In this document: piece after piece, positions 22,219-32,214 of the stretch | How the letters are laid out: each line of letters starts with the position of its first letter | How positions within the stretch are numbered: the first letter of the stretch is position 1 | NCBI GenBank assembly: GCA_036426205.1 | Contig: WSYH01002464.1 | Location: 22,304-86,303, forward strand | Reading direction: 5' to 3' | Origin: Ascaphus truei | Lineage: Eukaryota; Chordata; Amphibia; Anura; Ascaphidae | DNA length: 64,000 nucleotides | Notes under the pieces: generated by a model | What the model was told of the DNA's origin: nothing | The model's input: the letters and a program-made list of their open reading frames with translations, nothing else | Databases searched by the model: none | Translations under genes and position numbers: made by a program

Positions 22219-22533
22219 GGCTGAGTCCATGGTGACTCAGCCCGTGCTGAGGCAAAGCGGGTGCTTTCCCTGGCCTTGGTTAGCGCGCCGTCCGGGGGCG
22301 TGTCGGGGGGCGGGCTATTGTCGTCACGGAGCTGGTTCACCCTCATTGGGCGAACCGCTCACGTGACCTGCCCTGCGCTCCTGTGAGCACGCGAATTAAA
22401 ATTTTTACTAAGACCTACGCTTCCGCACGCTTGCGGAAGCGTGCGCGAGCCCCTGCTAAAGCCGCTCTCATTGCGGCTGCAGGGGCTCACTGGTAAGTGA
22501 CAGCGCGCCTAAGCGCTGACCATGCCCGACGCC
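22219..22533. mobile_element. Harbinger-like MITE inside the hammerhead repeat
   Basis: Ends GGCTGAGTCCATGG and CCATGCCCGACGCC, flanked by TTA (22216-22218) and TAA (22534-22536). The interior is GC-rich with complementary halves (CTTCCGCA/TGCGGAAG). It splits the right arm of the hammerhead repeat. Confidence 0.65.
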
Positions 22534-22892
22534 TAAGACAGGTCTGCAACCCTGCTGTTCGCCATTATCAGCTAGCACACAGTGCTTCCACTGCAGCAAG
22601 GGATTCTGGGAAATGACATGCAAATGAGCACACAGTGCCACCTTTTGTCTCAATTCCGCATTACATGGAAAACCCTTAAGCCAATGCATGCTGCTTTAAA
22701 CACAGCTTTTAAACATAGCCTGGGATGAGATGCAAAGCGAATAAACCCACTCACAGACAGACTGTTTCGACCTTGTGGGTCTCATCAGTGTGAGGTTGGT
22801 TGTACTGGCTTGGCAATTTCTGCTTTTCGCCATTATCACCTAGCATACAGTGCGTCCACTGTAGCAAGGGATTCTGGGAAATGACATGCAAA
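22534..22892 (-). repeat. Hammerhead-bearing repeat, right arm (minus orientation), 268-bp period
   Basis: The phrase CAAGGGATTCTGGGAAATGA occurs at 22597 and again at 22865, exactly 268 bp apart, with the hammerhead between, so a little over one tandem unit is present. It is the inverse of the left arm at 21780-22095. Confidence 0.75.
22750..22794 (-). ncRNA. Type I hammerhead ribozyme, fully canonical
   Basis: Read on the minus strand: stem I CTCACA (22794-22789) with TGTGAG (22755-22750), six perfect pairs; core CTGATGA (22788-22782); stem II GACC/GGTC with loop CACAA; GAAA (22768-22765); stem III A-U and C-G with loop AGTCT; triplet GTC, expected cut after the C at 22756. Relative to the plus copy, stem I and stem II changes restore or keep pairing. 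Confidence 0.9.
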
Positions 22893-22915
22893 TAATGTAT
22901 ATATGTATTGCTGAC

Positions 22916-22946
22916 CTGACGAAGAGAGGAGAGCTCTCAAAAGCTT
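22916..22946 (+). ncRNA. Diverged hammerhead-like hairpin (AAAGCTTG variant)
   Basis: CTGACGA, an extra A, stem GAGAG/CTCTC, then AAAAGCTTGTC in place of GAAACGCGT. Same layout as the PLE-tail hairpins but with a different 3' box. Confidence 0.5.
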
Positions 22947-23463
22947 GTCCTACGACATAAATTGTTAGTCAAAATAAAGAAGGTATCACCTAATACTGAA
23001 GTACTCATTTATTCTGCACTATCGCAACTGGACTAACACGGCTATTTCCGTTTTGTGTGTGTGTGCCTATCTATCTAGTGTTTTTACTCCCATAATATTC
23101 ATAGTGATTGGATTTGTTGGTGTGTTATAGTACATTGTTGGCACTATATAGTAACCTTTTAAATAGGTTTGCAAATTATTGCTGTGTTTATTATTCAAAC
23201 ATTGCTTGGTAATGTATTTCAGCCTCTTCCGCCATTGAAGGGGCTAAATACACACACTCTTGACATCTGCTCACATGAAAGGCGAGATAACAGAATATTA
23301 TGTATTGCTTTATTCTCACTGTTGCGGTCCAAGGGGTCCCTGCAGTGCATTGCAAAGCAGTGTATCTATAGGTCATGGAGGGTGACATATTTTAAATCTC
23401 TAGTTGGGAAGGGGATTATTGGTGATGAGTCTTTTTACATCCACCCTCTATCTTTCTGTCCCT

Positions 23464-23703
23464 CAGTGCCGTCTTAACGCATGGGCACGCTGGGTAGTTG
23501 CCGGGGGGCCCACGAGCATAGGGGCCCAATGCTAATCTATGCACAGACCAGAAGTTAACACAAATTTTCCGATCACCCGCCTCAACATTCAAATCTCCCG
23601 CTAACTCGGTAGAAGGAGAAAAATTAAGACTTGTAGAGGAGAGTTGGCAGGGCCCAGTGCACTGCTTTGCCCGAGGGCCTATAATGCTGTTAAGACGGCC
23701 ATG
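23464..23703. mobile_element. hAT MITE, 240 bp
   Basis: Ends CAGTGCCGTCTTAAC and GTTAAGACGGCCATG. Flanks CTGTCCCT and CTGTCCAT agree at 7 of 8 positions (8-bp duplication). No coding sequence. It lies 720 bp upstream of the CLASP start codon. Confidence 0.85.
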
Positions 23704-24425
23704 CTGTCCATCCCTCCTTTTTTTATTTTCCCCTTGGCTCTTTTAGTTCTCCCCCTGACCAAGGGGATGTCAAGACCGAGATGTGAGCTATAGTCAAAAT
23801 AATCAGGGGGGAAAGGCATACAACTGAACCAAGCAAGAATTAAAGTAAATAACTGCACAAAAAGCTCCTTATCTTGTTTTACATAGCTTCTCATGTGCTT
23901 TCTTTCCTTTTGTGCTATACTTTCAGGGGGGACAAACTGGAGGTGGTGGTCAGAGACTTGTAGAGGGGAGGCAGAAACTTGGATACCGCTAAAACTTTTC
24001 AGCATACCTGGAGGGATCCTGAACCAAGGACGGAGAAAGAGACAGCTGAAAACGAGAGAAAAAAAACAAAACGGTGTTTTTTTTTTTGTTTTGCTAGAAG
24101 GGCCTGTTGTGGATTTTGTAAACATTTTTTTTTACACGGTTTCCTTCTAAATTTATTTGGATATAACATTTGCAGTTCTGTTGTGAACATTGTTAGTGTT
24201 TTTGTCCTCTTGGCTAAGGAGGCACATTACCCTGTACTTGTGGATTATTGGAGTACTTTTTATGGAAGAGCTGCTCATGTGGCCCCCACTTCTATCCTGG
24301 CTGCCATGAATCGTGTCTGAGAACATTTTCTGAAGATTTTTTTTTTCCGCTTTTGGATTTACATCCTGCACCCGTCCTGTTCCATTTCTAAACTTTCAGC
24401 TCTCTACGCAGCATCTCACGCTACT

Positions 24426-24638
24426 ATGGACTGGTCAGATGATGGATGTAGGGTGGACATGGACTACTTCCTCACACAGATGCAACAGAAGGACGTGTCC
24501 CGCAGGTTGCAGGTCGGGCAGCAATTTCTAGAGTATCTGACGGACCACCAATTCTCTGCCGACCTGGAACAGGACTCGATGAGGCTGGACAAAATTGTTG
24601 ATGAGCTGACCTCCTGGGTCAACTCTAGCAACTTCAAG
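24426..24638 (+). CDS. clasp2: CLASP-family first coding exon (TOG1 start)
   Basis: 71 codons from ATG 24426 to AAG, followed by a strong splice donor (AAG|GTGAGC at 24639), phase 0. Key words match the N-terminus of vertebrate CLASP proteins: QQKDV, RLQVGQ, SADLE, LDKIVD, SWVNSSN; in CLASP the next exon continues the first TOG domain. CLASPs bind microtubule plus ends and promote rescue. MDYF.TQMQQKDV looks closer to CLASP2, while SADLE/WVNSSN also fits CLASP1, so the paralog is tentative. The first 11 residues (MDWSDDGCRVD) are unlike the usual short leader; ATG at codon 12 is an alternative start. No other CLASP exon is seen downstream. Confidence 0.8.
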
Positions 24639-25129
24639 GTGAGCGACACTGTGGTTTCTACTGTACATCTGTTTCTCTGCTGTATTTGGTTTGTGCTTTT
24701 ATTTCTGAGTTGTAGCTGCAAGTATAGGATAACACCTGATAATGAATGTAATACAACTGTATTCTTAAATAAGGATTTAGTATCCTAATAAATATAAAAG
24801 GACCAAAACTTTAGCTCAAACACTTGATTGCTGTTCAGAAGTACATGAACATTTTTCACCTATGGATATTGCACTACCTATACCTCAGTAGTGAGTCAGC
24901 ACTATACAACCACATACATATGTAGCTTGTGACATTGCTTCCCCTCGGATAACAAGAAATCCCACTCAGTTTCCATAGTATTCAGTGGCAATGCTGCCGT
25001 TGTATCCCAGCATATCACACCAGAGGGAACAATTAAGCCTTCTATCTGTAGATAGAAACATTTTGCTAATAGTTTTTATTACTATTTGGATGTGCATGGC
25101 AATTTTATCTTCTCCCCTGACCTCTCCCC
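24639..25129. other. CLASP intron 1 start, no other feature
   Basis: Begins with the donor GTGAGC. The sequence is unique-looking with no ORF or repeat boundary recognised. Confidence 0.5.
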
Positions 25130-25630
25130 CTCTCTCCTTTCCTGTGTTTTCAACTGTCTCTCTCTGCAATATACTACCACTATACTACCAGACTTCCCTC
25201 AGCTTTCAGGTGTTTAAAAACTCCTTGAAAACTCATCTTTTCAAGGAAGGCTACTCGCAATACCTTGAACATCCAACTCCCTTCCCCCCCACTCCATTGG
25301 AACCAGCTGTGTGGCTGGACCAGTCTTGATCCTATGTGATTTCCTTCCCCCCCCCCCCAACCCCCCCCAAACCTTAATGGCTTCAGCTTTCAGACTGGGC
25401 CATATTCTAACCTGAGCCACACCTTATCCTACAATGAGCAGCATCCTTACCTTCTTGTTTCAACATTGTCCCTCATTCCCATAGATTGTAAGCTCTCACG
25501 AACAGGGCCCTCATTTCCTCTTTGTATCTGTTTGTTCTCACCTGTATGTAAAAGTTTGTTGTTGTAATATACATAGCTCTGTACCCCACAGTGACTGTGG
25601 AATATGTTGGCACTTCACAAATAAATGATG
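25130..25630 (+). mobile_element. L2/CR1-like LINE 3' end
   Basis: Encodes the LINE C-terminal phrase FQVFKNSLKTHLF and then the typical non-coding tail ATTGTAAGCTCTCACGAACAG ... TATGTTGGCACTTCACAAAT, ending in an AAATGATGAT repeat. Only the 3' end is present, as expected from 5' truncation. Confidence 0.65.
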
Positions 25631-26479
25631 ATCTTCTACTGTAACGCCTACTAATGCTCCCTTTGTTGTCTAAGGAGCCCTTTGGTGCCACATTTGCTTA
25701 GTGTGGATAATGGATCTCCCACTTTTATTCATACGCATATCCTTTAAAAGATGGAACGTTTAACTTTTTGAGTGTCCCATGACATAACCATCATGTCATG
25801 GGGCCTTGCACGCCAGGGATCCCATGATGTAGTGGCTATGGGTTTTCAAAGTGGAAGAAAAGGGAGCCCCCTGGCTTGTAGCCACGTTAATGTGCAGTGG
25901 TCTGGTTGCCTCAATAGCCTCCAGTCGGAGGTAAATCTTGTATGAGGTAAGCCATACAGAGTGAGTTTCTTTGCTATATGTGCCATTAAAGCAGTTGTAT
26001 TTACTTGAGTAGTCCCGGTCTGCAATCTTTACCACAAGACTGCTGCACCGCCTCACCTGCTTGTATGCTATGGGTTTTCAGCACCTGTTTCCAGGAGAGA
26101 TTGCGTTCAGAGATGGAGCACTGATCGCAAACTGGCAAGAGGAGTCTAACTCCTCTTACGTTAGGTCATCAGTGATGCCGCTTATCATAATGTTGGATGG
26201 TCTTGTGCTGCTGGCTCTACGACACTCAAAGGGTTAATGCCATTGCACATCAAGGAAATGTTGGGTTATCTGTGGGTGGTAAGGACATGCTGTTTATTCA
26301 TCCGAATAGTTTTGCTGTTACCATGATCCTGTGGTTTGTCAAACATCCGTGCGGTTCTGAGAGTTGAATTATATGGTGAAATTGTGATCTTGGGTATGCT
26401 TTATAACTCGCTCTTGGTCGCTACATCGTTGGCATCACTGCAGTAATCTTTCCCTAATTATGAGCTCCTAATGATTAGC
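25631..26479. other. Unassigned intronic sequence
   Basis: No ORF, terminal repeat or known family recognised. Confidence 0.4.
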
Positions 26480-26863
26480 CAAAAAAAGACGGGTCCGAGA
26501 CGAAGCCTTATCCTAGAGGGTGAAACGCGTAGAGGGGGAGATCGTGGTGTAGCCCCAGTGTGTTCTTTGTGCCAATAAAGTTTGTTGAATCCATCCGGGA
26601 CCTTTTTGGAGTCTGTCATGCGCAGTTGCGCCGGAGCCCTTCCATTCTATGTACTTCTACTGAAGGCTGCACGCGGGAGTTGGAGAGCAGAGGAGAGCAG
26701 GACCCAGACCGGAGTTGAGATATAGGTAAGGGCCATTACCTTTCCCACACACTCCGGTCATTCTAGTGGCCACACTTAGCTCCCTCCTTCCCAGCCCACA
26801 TGACCACACTGACACCATTTGGTGCTATTGCTGATTACCGAAGCGCAGGATAGACTTTTCTTT
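26480..26863 (+). mobile_element. PLE tail with degenerate hammerhead-like hairpin
   Basis: GAGACGAAGCC ... GGGTGAAACGCGTAGAG at about 26496-26535 retains the 3' box GAAACGCGTA but the 5' core is disturbed. An AATAAA lies near 26574. It joins the 5' LTR remnant of the Gmr1-like element at about 26863. Confidence 0.5.
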
Positions 26864-27040
26864 GGGTAGATAGGCTTAACCTAGTTTATTTAGCTTCCCT
26901 AAAGGGGATAGGCTTTTTTGTTTTATTTTACGTAAAGGGACAGAGCACCCATTGTTTTTGTTATATTTTTGGACAAATCCACCAGCATATTATTTCACCA
27001 GAAGAATTGTGTTGTCTCCTCACTAACGGTCATCTTGCCA
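26864..27040 (+). repeat. Gmr1-like 5' LTR remnant (R-U5 part)
   Basis: Starts where it matches the end of the 3' LTR remnant and ends in CA at 27040, four bases before the PBS. Confidence 0.65.
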
Positions 27041-27044
27041 AAAG

Positions 27045-27062
27045 TGGTGCCAGAAGTGGGAT
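27045..27062 (+). other. Primer binding site
   Basis: TGGTGCCAGAAGTGGGAT begins with the TGG complement of the tRNA CCA end, just after the LTR CA. It resembles tRNA-Leu-type sites, but the exact tRNA is not certain. Confidence 0.65.
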
Positions 27063-27135
27063 GCCGAACACCCTGTAAAAGGGACGGAGCTACAAATTGC
27101 GACTGGTGGATCCTGTGCAGACTGTTACTGTCAGT

Positions 27136-27720
27136 ATGGAGGACGTTGTGAAGGCCCTACTACACAGCACCACTGTTCAGCAGGAAACTAACAGACAGGG
27201 ACTTGAAAGCGCTGCGGCACAACGTGAGACAAACCAGATACTTGTGCCCAGCTTGACGTTATCACAGAAACACAGAGGGATCTGGTTCAACGCCTGGCCT
27301 AGATTTCTATGGACTCGACCAGTGCAGCCAAGCTGCGGCCCATCCAGGTGAACCTATACCTGCAGAAAATGATGCCGCAAGATGACGTGGAGGGTTACCT
27401 CCTGTCCTTTTGAGCAAATTGCTTCCTGGGAAAGTTGGGCCAGCTCCAAATGGGCTGGGATTATCGCACCCTTTCTACTAGGGGAAGCCCAAAAAGCATA
27501 TTGTGACCTTGACTAAGAAGCCGCAGCAGATTATGACTGTCAAAAAAGCGAAATCCTTCCAAGGATTGGAGTGACTCCCGCAGTCTGTGCGCAAAGGTTC
27601 GATACAAGGAGATACCAGGAACAGAAGTCACCCAGATCCCGGTTATGGGATTTGATCCATCTGGCGACCAAGTGTCTAAAACCAGAAGCATATAGCCCAA
27701 CCCGGATCCTTGAGATGGTG
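27136..27720 (+). pseudogene. Gmr1-like gag with SCAN-like capsid, first part
   Basis: ATG 27136 follows the PBS by 74 bp. After several frameshifts one can read PQDDVEGYLLSFEQIA, WAGIIAPFLLGEAQKAY and RILEMVV, the pattern of the Gmr1-like capsid from which the SCAN domain of vertebrate zinc-finger proteins is thought to derive. Interrupted at 27720 by a LINE. Confidence 0.7.
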
Positions 27721-28390
27721 GTGTTACATAGTAGATGAGGTTGAAAAAAGACGTGCGTCCATCAAGTTCAACCTATGCTAAATTTAGACAACAGATACTT
27801 TATTCTATATCTATACTTGTTTATTCATCCAGAGGAAGGCAAACAAAAAACCCCAGAGTCATGTCATCATCCAATGATATCTTATATGGGGATAAATAAA
27901 TTCCTTCCTGACTCCAAGAATTGGCAATCGGATTAATCCCTGGATCAACATTTTTCCCATGTATACTTATTTGGTATATCCCTGTATACCTTTCCTTTCT
28001 AAAAAGATGTCCAACCTTTTTTTTTAACAAATCTATTGTATCTGCCATCACAGTCACCATGGGTAATGCATTCCACATTTTAACTGCCCTTACTGTAAAG
28101 AACCCTTTCCTTTGTTGCTGGTGAAATCTCCTTTCCAACAACTTTAAGGGATGGCCCGAGTCCTTTGTACTGCCCGTGGGATGAATAGTTCTTTTGAAAG
28201 CTCCTTGTATTGTCCCCGAATATATTTGTATATAGTTATCATCAGTGGTTGACAAATCACCAAAAAATCTACTCGCCACCTAGTACCAAACGTGTGCTGC
28301 TTGGGCCAATATTTACTCGCCCGGGGGTTAAATCCACTCGCCCGGGGTGAGCAAATGTATAGGTTTGTCGAACACTGGTTATCATATCCG
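27721..28390 (-). mobile_element. CR1/L2-like LINE 3' end, minus strand
   Basis: Minus-strand frame carries KNFF-type phrases (GFFTVRAVKMWNALPMV, then DLLKKKVGHLF) common at the C-terminus of CR1/L2-type RT proteins. The 3' end reads into CAACCTCATCTACTATGTAA. A second fragment of the same 3' end lies near 21052-21075. It splits the Gmr1-like gag. Confidence 0.75.
28243..28377. mobile_element. hAT MITE, 135 bp, perfect 8-bp TSD
   Basis: Flanked by GTTATCAT on both sides (28235-28242 and 28378-28385). Ends CAGTGGTTGACAAAT and GTTTGTCGAACACTG. Same family as the 912-bp element at 41533. It sits inside the LINE fragment. Confidence 0.85.
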
Positions 28391-28760
28391 CTTCATTCGA
28401 GCATTATCCCAGGACCTTCGACATTGGGTGGGGCAAGAAGATTCCCCTCACTTTTGATGCCATGGTAGGCGCAGTGGAAAGTTTTCTAGCCACCCGTGAA
28501 CTGTCACGCTCCACGTTCTCTCGCACAAACCAAAACCCGCGGCTCAACACGAACCGTAGAATACACGCGACCGGCCGCACAGTTTGAGGGAGTGGAAGAA
28601 AACCTGGATAAGGACAGAAACTCTAAATCTCTGAAAGGGTTTCAAGACTGAACTGGGCTAGTTGTTTGTTTTGAGTGTTGGGAGGCGGGACATATTAAGG
28701 CTCACTGCCCTAAGTTGTCTGAACCAATGGAGTGTGCGTATGGCTCTGTGAGGTCAGTTC
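28389..28760 (+). pseudogene. Gmr1-like gag, second part with CCHC knuckle
   Basis: Resumes with RFIRALSQDLRHWVGQ and VGAVESFLATREL (end of the SCAN-like capsid), then a CCHC zinc knuckle CFECWEAGHIKAHC near 28670-28712. Confidence 0.8.
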
Positions 28761-28779
28761 TGCGGAGTGGTATGTGTGA

Positions 28780-29339
28780 CCGATGGGGCTAAATATACTC
28801 ACAACTTCTTCACCACTGTGATTTTAAATGGTAAACCAATCTCCGCCCTGGTAGACTCTGAGTGATATTAACTTGGCATCAGGGAAGTTGGTTAAGCCTC
28901 TCCAGTTACGCCAGGGTGAGAAGCTGTGGGTATTGTGTGCATGGGTGCACGCTTCCGTACACCACAACTCCGATAAAAGTAAAAGTCGAGGGGCAGCAAT
29001 TGTACCAAAGTTACCCCATTTCCTAGTGTTAGGTTGTAATTTTACTGGTTTTGACACCCTGATCAGAGGACAACTCACCTTAAACAATCCTACTCCGGAT
29101 GATCTGTTTACAGACCTGCAATTAGTCTCTGAAGTGTCTAAATCAAAACGACAACGTAGGAAGGACAAAAGAGGTCCGCCCCCACCCCAGTTAGCACTGG
29201 TTACTACTAACAGAGGGAGAATAGAGGATGAGTTGTCAGAGACAGGGCTGGTTGACACTCAGGAGTCAGTTACCCATACATGCAACAGGCCAAACTCCAG
29301 AAGAGGAAGGTTTTGGAAGTCTAGAACTTTCCTCAAGTA
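28780..29339 (+). pseudogene. Gmr1-like protease and following pol region
   Basis: FFTTVILNGKPISALVDSE near 28806-28862 corresponds to the retropepsin active-site region; the expected DSG reads DSE followed by a stop, so the active site is damaged. The frame from 28873 continues with PHFLVLGCNFTGFD, the second half of the protease fold, and a charged linker. Confidence 0.65.
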
Positions 29340-29535
29340 ATTTTGGTAGGGAACAGGCTAATGATCCCCAGTTGAAAAATGGGTTTAGCCAAGCAGTAGA
29401 AGTTAATGGGGTCCCGGTAGAAGGAACAACCAAGGACTCCTATCCCTATTTTTGTATTTAAAACGATTTGTTATACCATGTGAGCCAAGATGAGGGACAA
29501 GAAATAGAAAAATTGTTAGTACCCAGTTCACTAGT
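29340..29535 (+). pseudogene. Gmr1-like pol, start of the integrase region
   Basis: Phrases EQANDPQLKNGF, SYPYF and then EIEKLLVPSSLV precede the zinc finger of the integrase in this group. Cut at 29535 by a TAA-flanked MITE. Confidence 0.65.
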
Positions 29536-29537
29536 AA

Positions 29538-29790
29538 GGCCCGGGCCATAGAGCACTCAGGCGTGCTGAGGCGGGCTGAGCCACGCTGAACAGATGCAGA
29601 ACGCCCCTGCATCTGCTATCAGCGCGGCTATAGTTTCTCCCTGCTGATGCGCGCTGAGGAGGAGAAACTCTTCCCCGAGCGCCAAACTGATATTTGGTGC
29701 TCGGGGAAGCGGAGGAGCGGTCACGTGACCGCTCCCATCCAATGGGGCTGCAGCCGGTTCCCTAAAAGCAGCCATTACCAGACAGAAGGC
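29538..29790. mobile_element. Harbinger-like MITE, truncated on the right
   Basis: Preceded by TAA (29535-29537) and starts GGCCCGGGCCATAGAGC, matching the 48853 element. GGAGCGGTCACGTGACCGCTCC near 29712 is a perfect palindrome. The right terminus is not found. Confidence 0.55.
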
Positions 29791-29795
29791 ATTGA

Positions 29796-29880
29796 GGCAT
29801 TGTGTGTATGTGTGTATGTGTGTGTGTGTATGTATGTATATGTATGTGTGTGTATGTGTGTGTGTGTGTGTGTGTGTAGG
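29796..29880. repeat. (TG)n microsatellite
   Basis: TGTGTATG/TGTGTG run of about 85 bp. Confidence 0.95.
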
Positions 29881-29914
29881 AGGGGGGGGAGGAGAGGGTG
29901 ATGCCCCGATCGCT

Positions 29915-30012
29915 GTCTCCCTTCTGCTCCGGTCCCTGCCCCCTTCTGCTCCGGTCCCTGCCCCCCTTCTGCTCCGGTCCCTGCCCCCCTTCTGCTCCGG
30001 TCCCTGCCCCCC
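29915..30012. repeat. Minisatellite, ~23-bp unit CCTTCTGCTCCGGTCCCTGC
   Basis: About four to five tandem copies with 1-2 base length changes in the C-run. Open frames across it on both strands are repeat artefacts. Confidence 0.9.
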
Positions 30013-30975
30013 CCACCTTGGGTACAATTGGTGAAATGTTTGGGGACAGGGTGATCCAAATTCCCTTTGGAAATCAGTCACACATGTTCCATAATACGAA
30101 CTTTAAGATTCTTAATGGTTCTTCCAACATATTGGCTACCACATCCGCAAGTGATGAGGTTGACAATATATGAGGATCTGCAGTTGATGAATGACCTTAT
30201 AGTATGAGTTCTTCAAGTTTGACTGGATACAAAACTATCTGACTTTTTCATATTACTGCAAATCTTGCAATTACTGCAAGGGAAAGAACCATTAGGAAGT
30301 ACATTCATCTGATTAATATGTGAAGAGAAAAGACTTGGGGACAAGGAATTAGCCACCGTCTTTGCTTTCCTATACACTACATTTGGACCTGAGGTAATAT
30401 ATGGTTGCAGAACGGGGTCCAGAGATGATAGTATTGACCAATGTTTCTTTAAGCTATATTTAACCTGTTCAGTCTGGGCACTAAATGAGGTGATAAACAT
30501 TGTGTGTCATTAATCATTGGACCTTTCTTTGAGCGGTGAAACAAATCCGATCTATTGATAGTGGAAACCTCCTGAATAGATTTATATAAATCATCTGGAT
30601 TATAGCCCCGCTGTACAAAACGATCAAACAAATCTTTAACACGTAATTCATAATCTTCGTCGTTCGAACAATTGCGTCGAAGACGAATAAGTTGACCTTT
30701 AGGGATTCCTTTAATAAGGGCCTTTGGGTGACAGCTGTTAGCACGTAGAAAAGTGTTGCGAGAATTGGACTTGCGATAAATGTCCGATTGAATGGATAAA
30801 TGAATATCAATGTAAAGATAAAGATCTAAATAGTGAATGTGATGGAATGAATATCAATGTAAAGATAAAGATCTAAATAGTGAATGTGATGGTGATTTAA
30901 ACGTATATGTGAAATTTAAATTCTAAACATTATTATTTAAAGTGTTAATAAAAGATATAAGTGAAGTGACACACC
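30013..30975 (-). pseudogene. PLE thumb and GIY-YIG domain, minus strand (locus C)
   Basis: Minus-strand reading starts in the RT thumb (SFINTLNNN, then IHYLDLYLYIDIH), passes LFDRFVQRGYNPDDL and NRLNIA, a zinc-type PCSNCKICSN, and a GIY-YIG domain with VNLITCGCGSQYVGRT. Several frameshifts. It is joined at about 30975 head to head with a plus-strand PLE fragment. Confidence 0.85.
30800..30892. repeat. 46-47-bp tandem duplication inside the PLE
   Basis: ATGAATATCAATGTAAAGAT ... GTGAATGTGATGG occurs twice back to back. Confidence 0.95.
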
Positions 30976-31382
30976 GACCACGGCAGTGTTTCACCATCTC
31001 CCAAAGATCCACAAAGCGCTGGTCTCCCCTCCTGGGAGACCCATTATATCTAGCATTGGGTCTTTGGGGAATGGTGTTTCACGCTACGTTGATCGGTTTT
31101 TACAGCCCCTTGTGAGATCTTTGCCATCCTTCATTTTTGATAGTGGAGACCTCTTGAAATATATTGATCAAATTGTATGGAAACCTAATATGATTTGGGT
31201 CACATTAGATGTGACATCCCTGTACACTATGATTACACACCAGCATGGTCTGGCAGCTGTTGGCCACTTTCTTTCTAGCACAGATATTTCACCTGCACAA
31301 ACCACATTTTTATTAGATTCTATTCACTTTCTGTTAACTCACAATTATTTTCTTTTTGATGGGTTCACTATCTCCAGATAAT
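30976..31382 (+). pseudogene. PLE RT fingers/palm, plus strand (locus C)
   Basis: 132 open codons: FHHLPKIHKALVSPPGRPII, VSRYVDRFLQPLV, then the palm piece WVTLDVTSLYTMI and HNYFLFDG. It stops at 31382 where a minus-oriented PLE tail begins; the catalytic YxDD part is missing. Confidence 0.9.
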
Positions 31383-31640
31383 AGAGAGGAATGCTGCACA
31401 CCTCAAAAATGATACAATTACCGGTGCTCCAATGTTAGAACGAAAGCCTGCAGTCAGTCCTGGGTACATTGAAGAAGGAACAGAGGGCACAACGGATTTT
31501 GCAAATTCAAACTCATTTATTGAGCCAACACAACGTTTCGACCGTGAAGGTTTTTCTCAAGTGACAATGGCATAAACAAAATCTATTCTAACATCATATA
31601 AATAGTGCCCCAAATCCTCACAATGCAACCTGTTCAATCA
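31383..31640 (-). mobile_element. PLE tail, minus strand, with hammerhead-like hairpin
   Basis: Hairpin at about 31529-31564 on the minus strand: TTGAGAA, extra A, ACC/GGT stem, GAAACGTTGTG. It lies about 145 bp from the junction with the RT fragment. The right boundary is uncertain. Confidence 0.55.
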
Positions 31641-31809
31641 GTGTAGATGAAGACCATGTGCTTAATCAGCCCCTTGAATCAATGTCCAGTGTGTAAACTT
31701 GAATAGGTGATCCCCTGCAGCTGTAAGTCCTCCTGTGGATATCGTGATGTTCATGTCCTCCCACTTCCTGGTTATTTGGTATCCATCTTTGTGACGTCAT
31801 CATTCCGGA

Positions 31810-32110
31810 TCCTCAATGGCTGGAACGCAACGTCCTCATGCGTTCCAAGTGCGCACATGCGCAGTAGATATACGCTCGATCTCCTTCATCTCCTTCCAAT
31901 ATGAGACACGTAAAGTGCTGACAGCATATGAATCGTTGCACAAGCGTGAGTCTTTAATCATTCTGTGTCCTCATTAGTTGGAACGCAAGATCCTCATGCG
32001 TTTCAAGTGCGCACATGTGCAGTAGATATCCGCTCGATCTCCTTCAAATTGAGATGGCTAAAATGCAGACTGTATATCAGTCATTGCACTAACGTTAATC
32101 CGTCAAACTG
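31810..32110. repeat. Tandem duplication, 158-bp period
   Basis: Two copies of a unit starting TCCTCA..TGG and sharing AGTGCGCACATG and GCTCGATCTCCTTC (31810-31967 and 31968-about 32110). Probably the terminal repeat region of a PLE. Confidence 0.75.
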
Positions 32111-32186
32111 TAGTCCTGCAAGTGTAGGATGGATTGGCTGATCAGCGTTTTTCTTCTATAGAGGTCCTTTCAGGCGTCTTCTTCTG

Positions 32187-32204
32187 NNNNNNNNNNNNNN
32201 NNNN
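32187..32204. other. Assembly gap (18 N)
   Basis: Undetermined bases. Sequence on both sides is PLE-derived. Confidence 1.
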
Positions 32205-32214
32205 GTTAATCATT

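Noticed and set aside
29557..30081. 174-codon minus ORF and overlapping plus ORFs rich in HTHTHT or CVCVCV and repeated RDRSRRGAG
   Set aside because: Translations of a TG microsatellite and a 23-bp minisatellite; low complexity in several frames.
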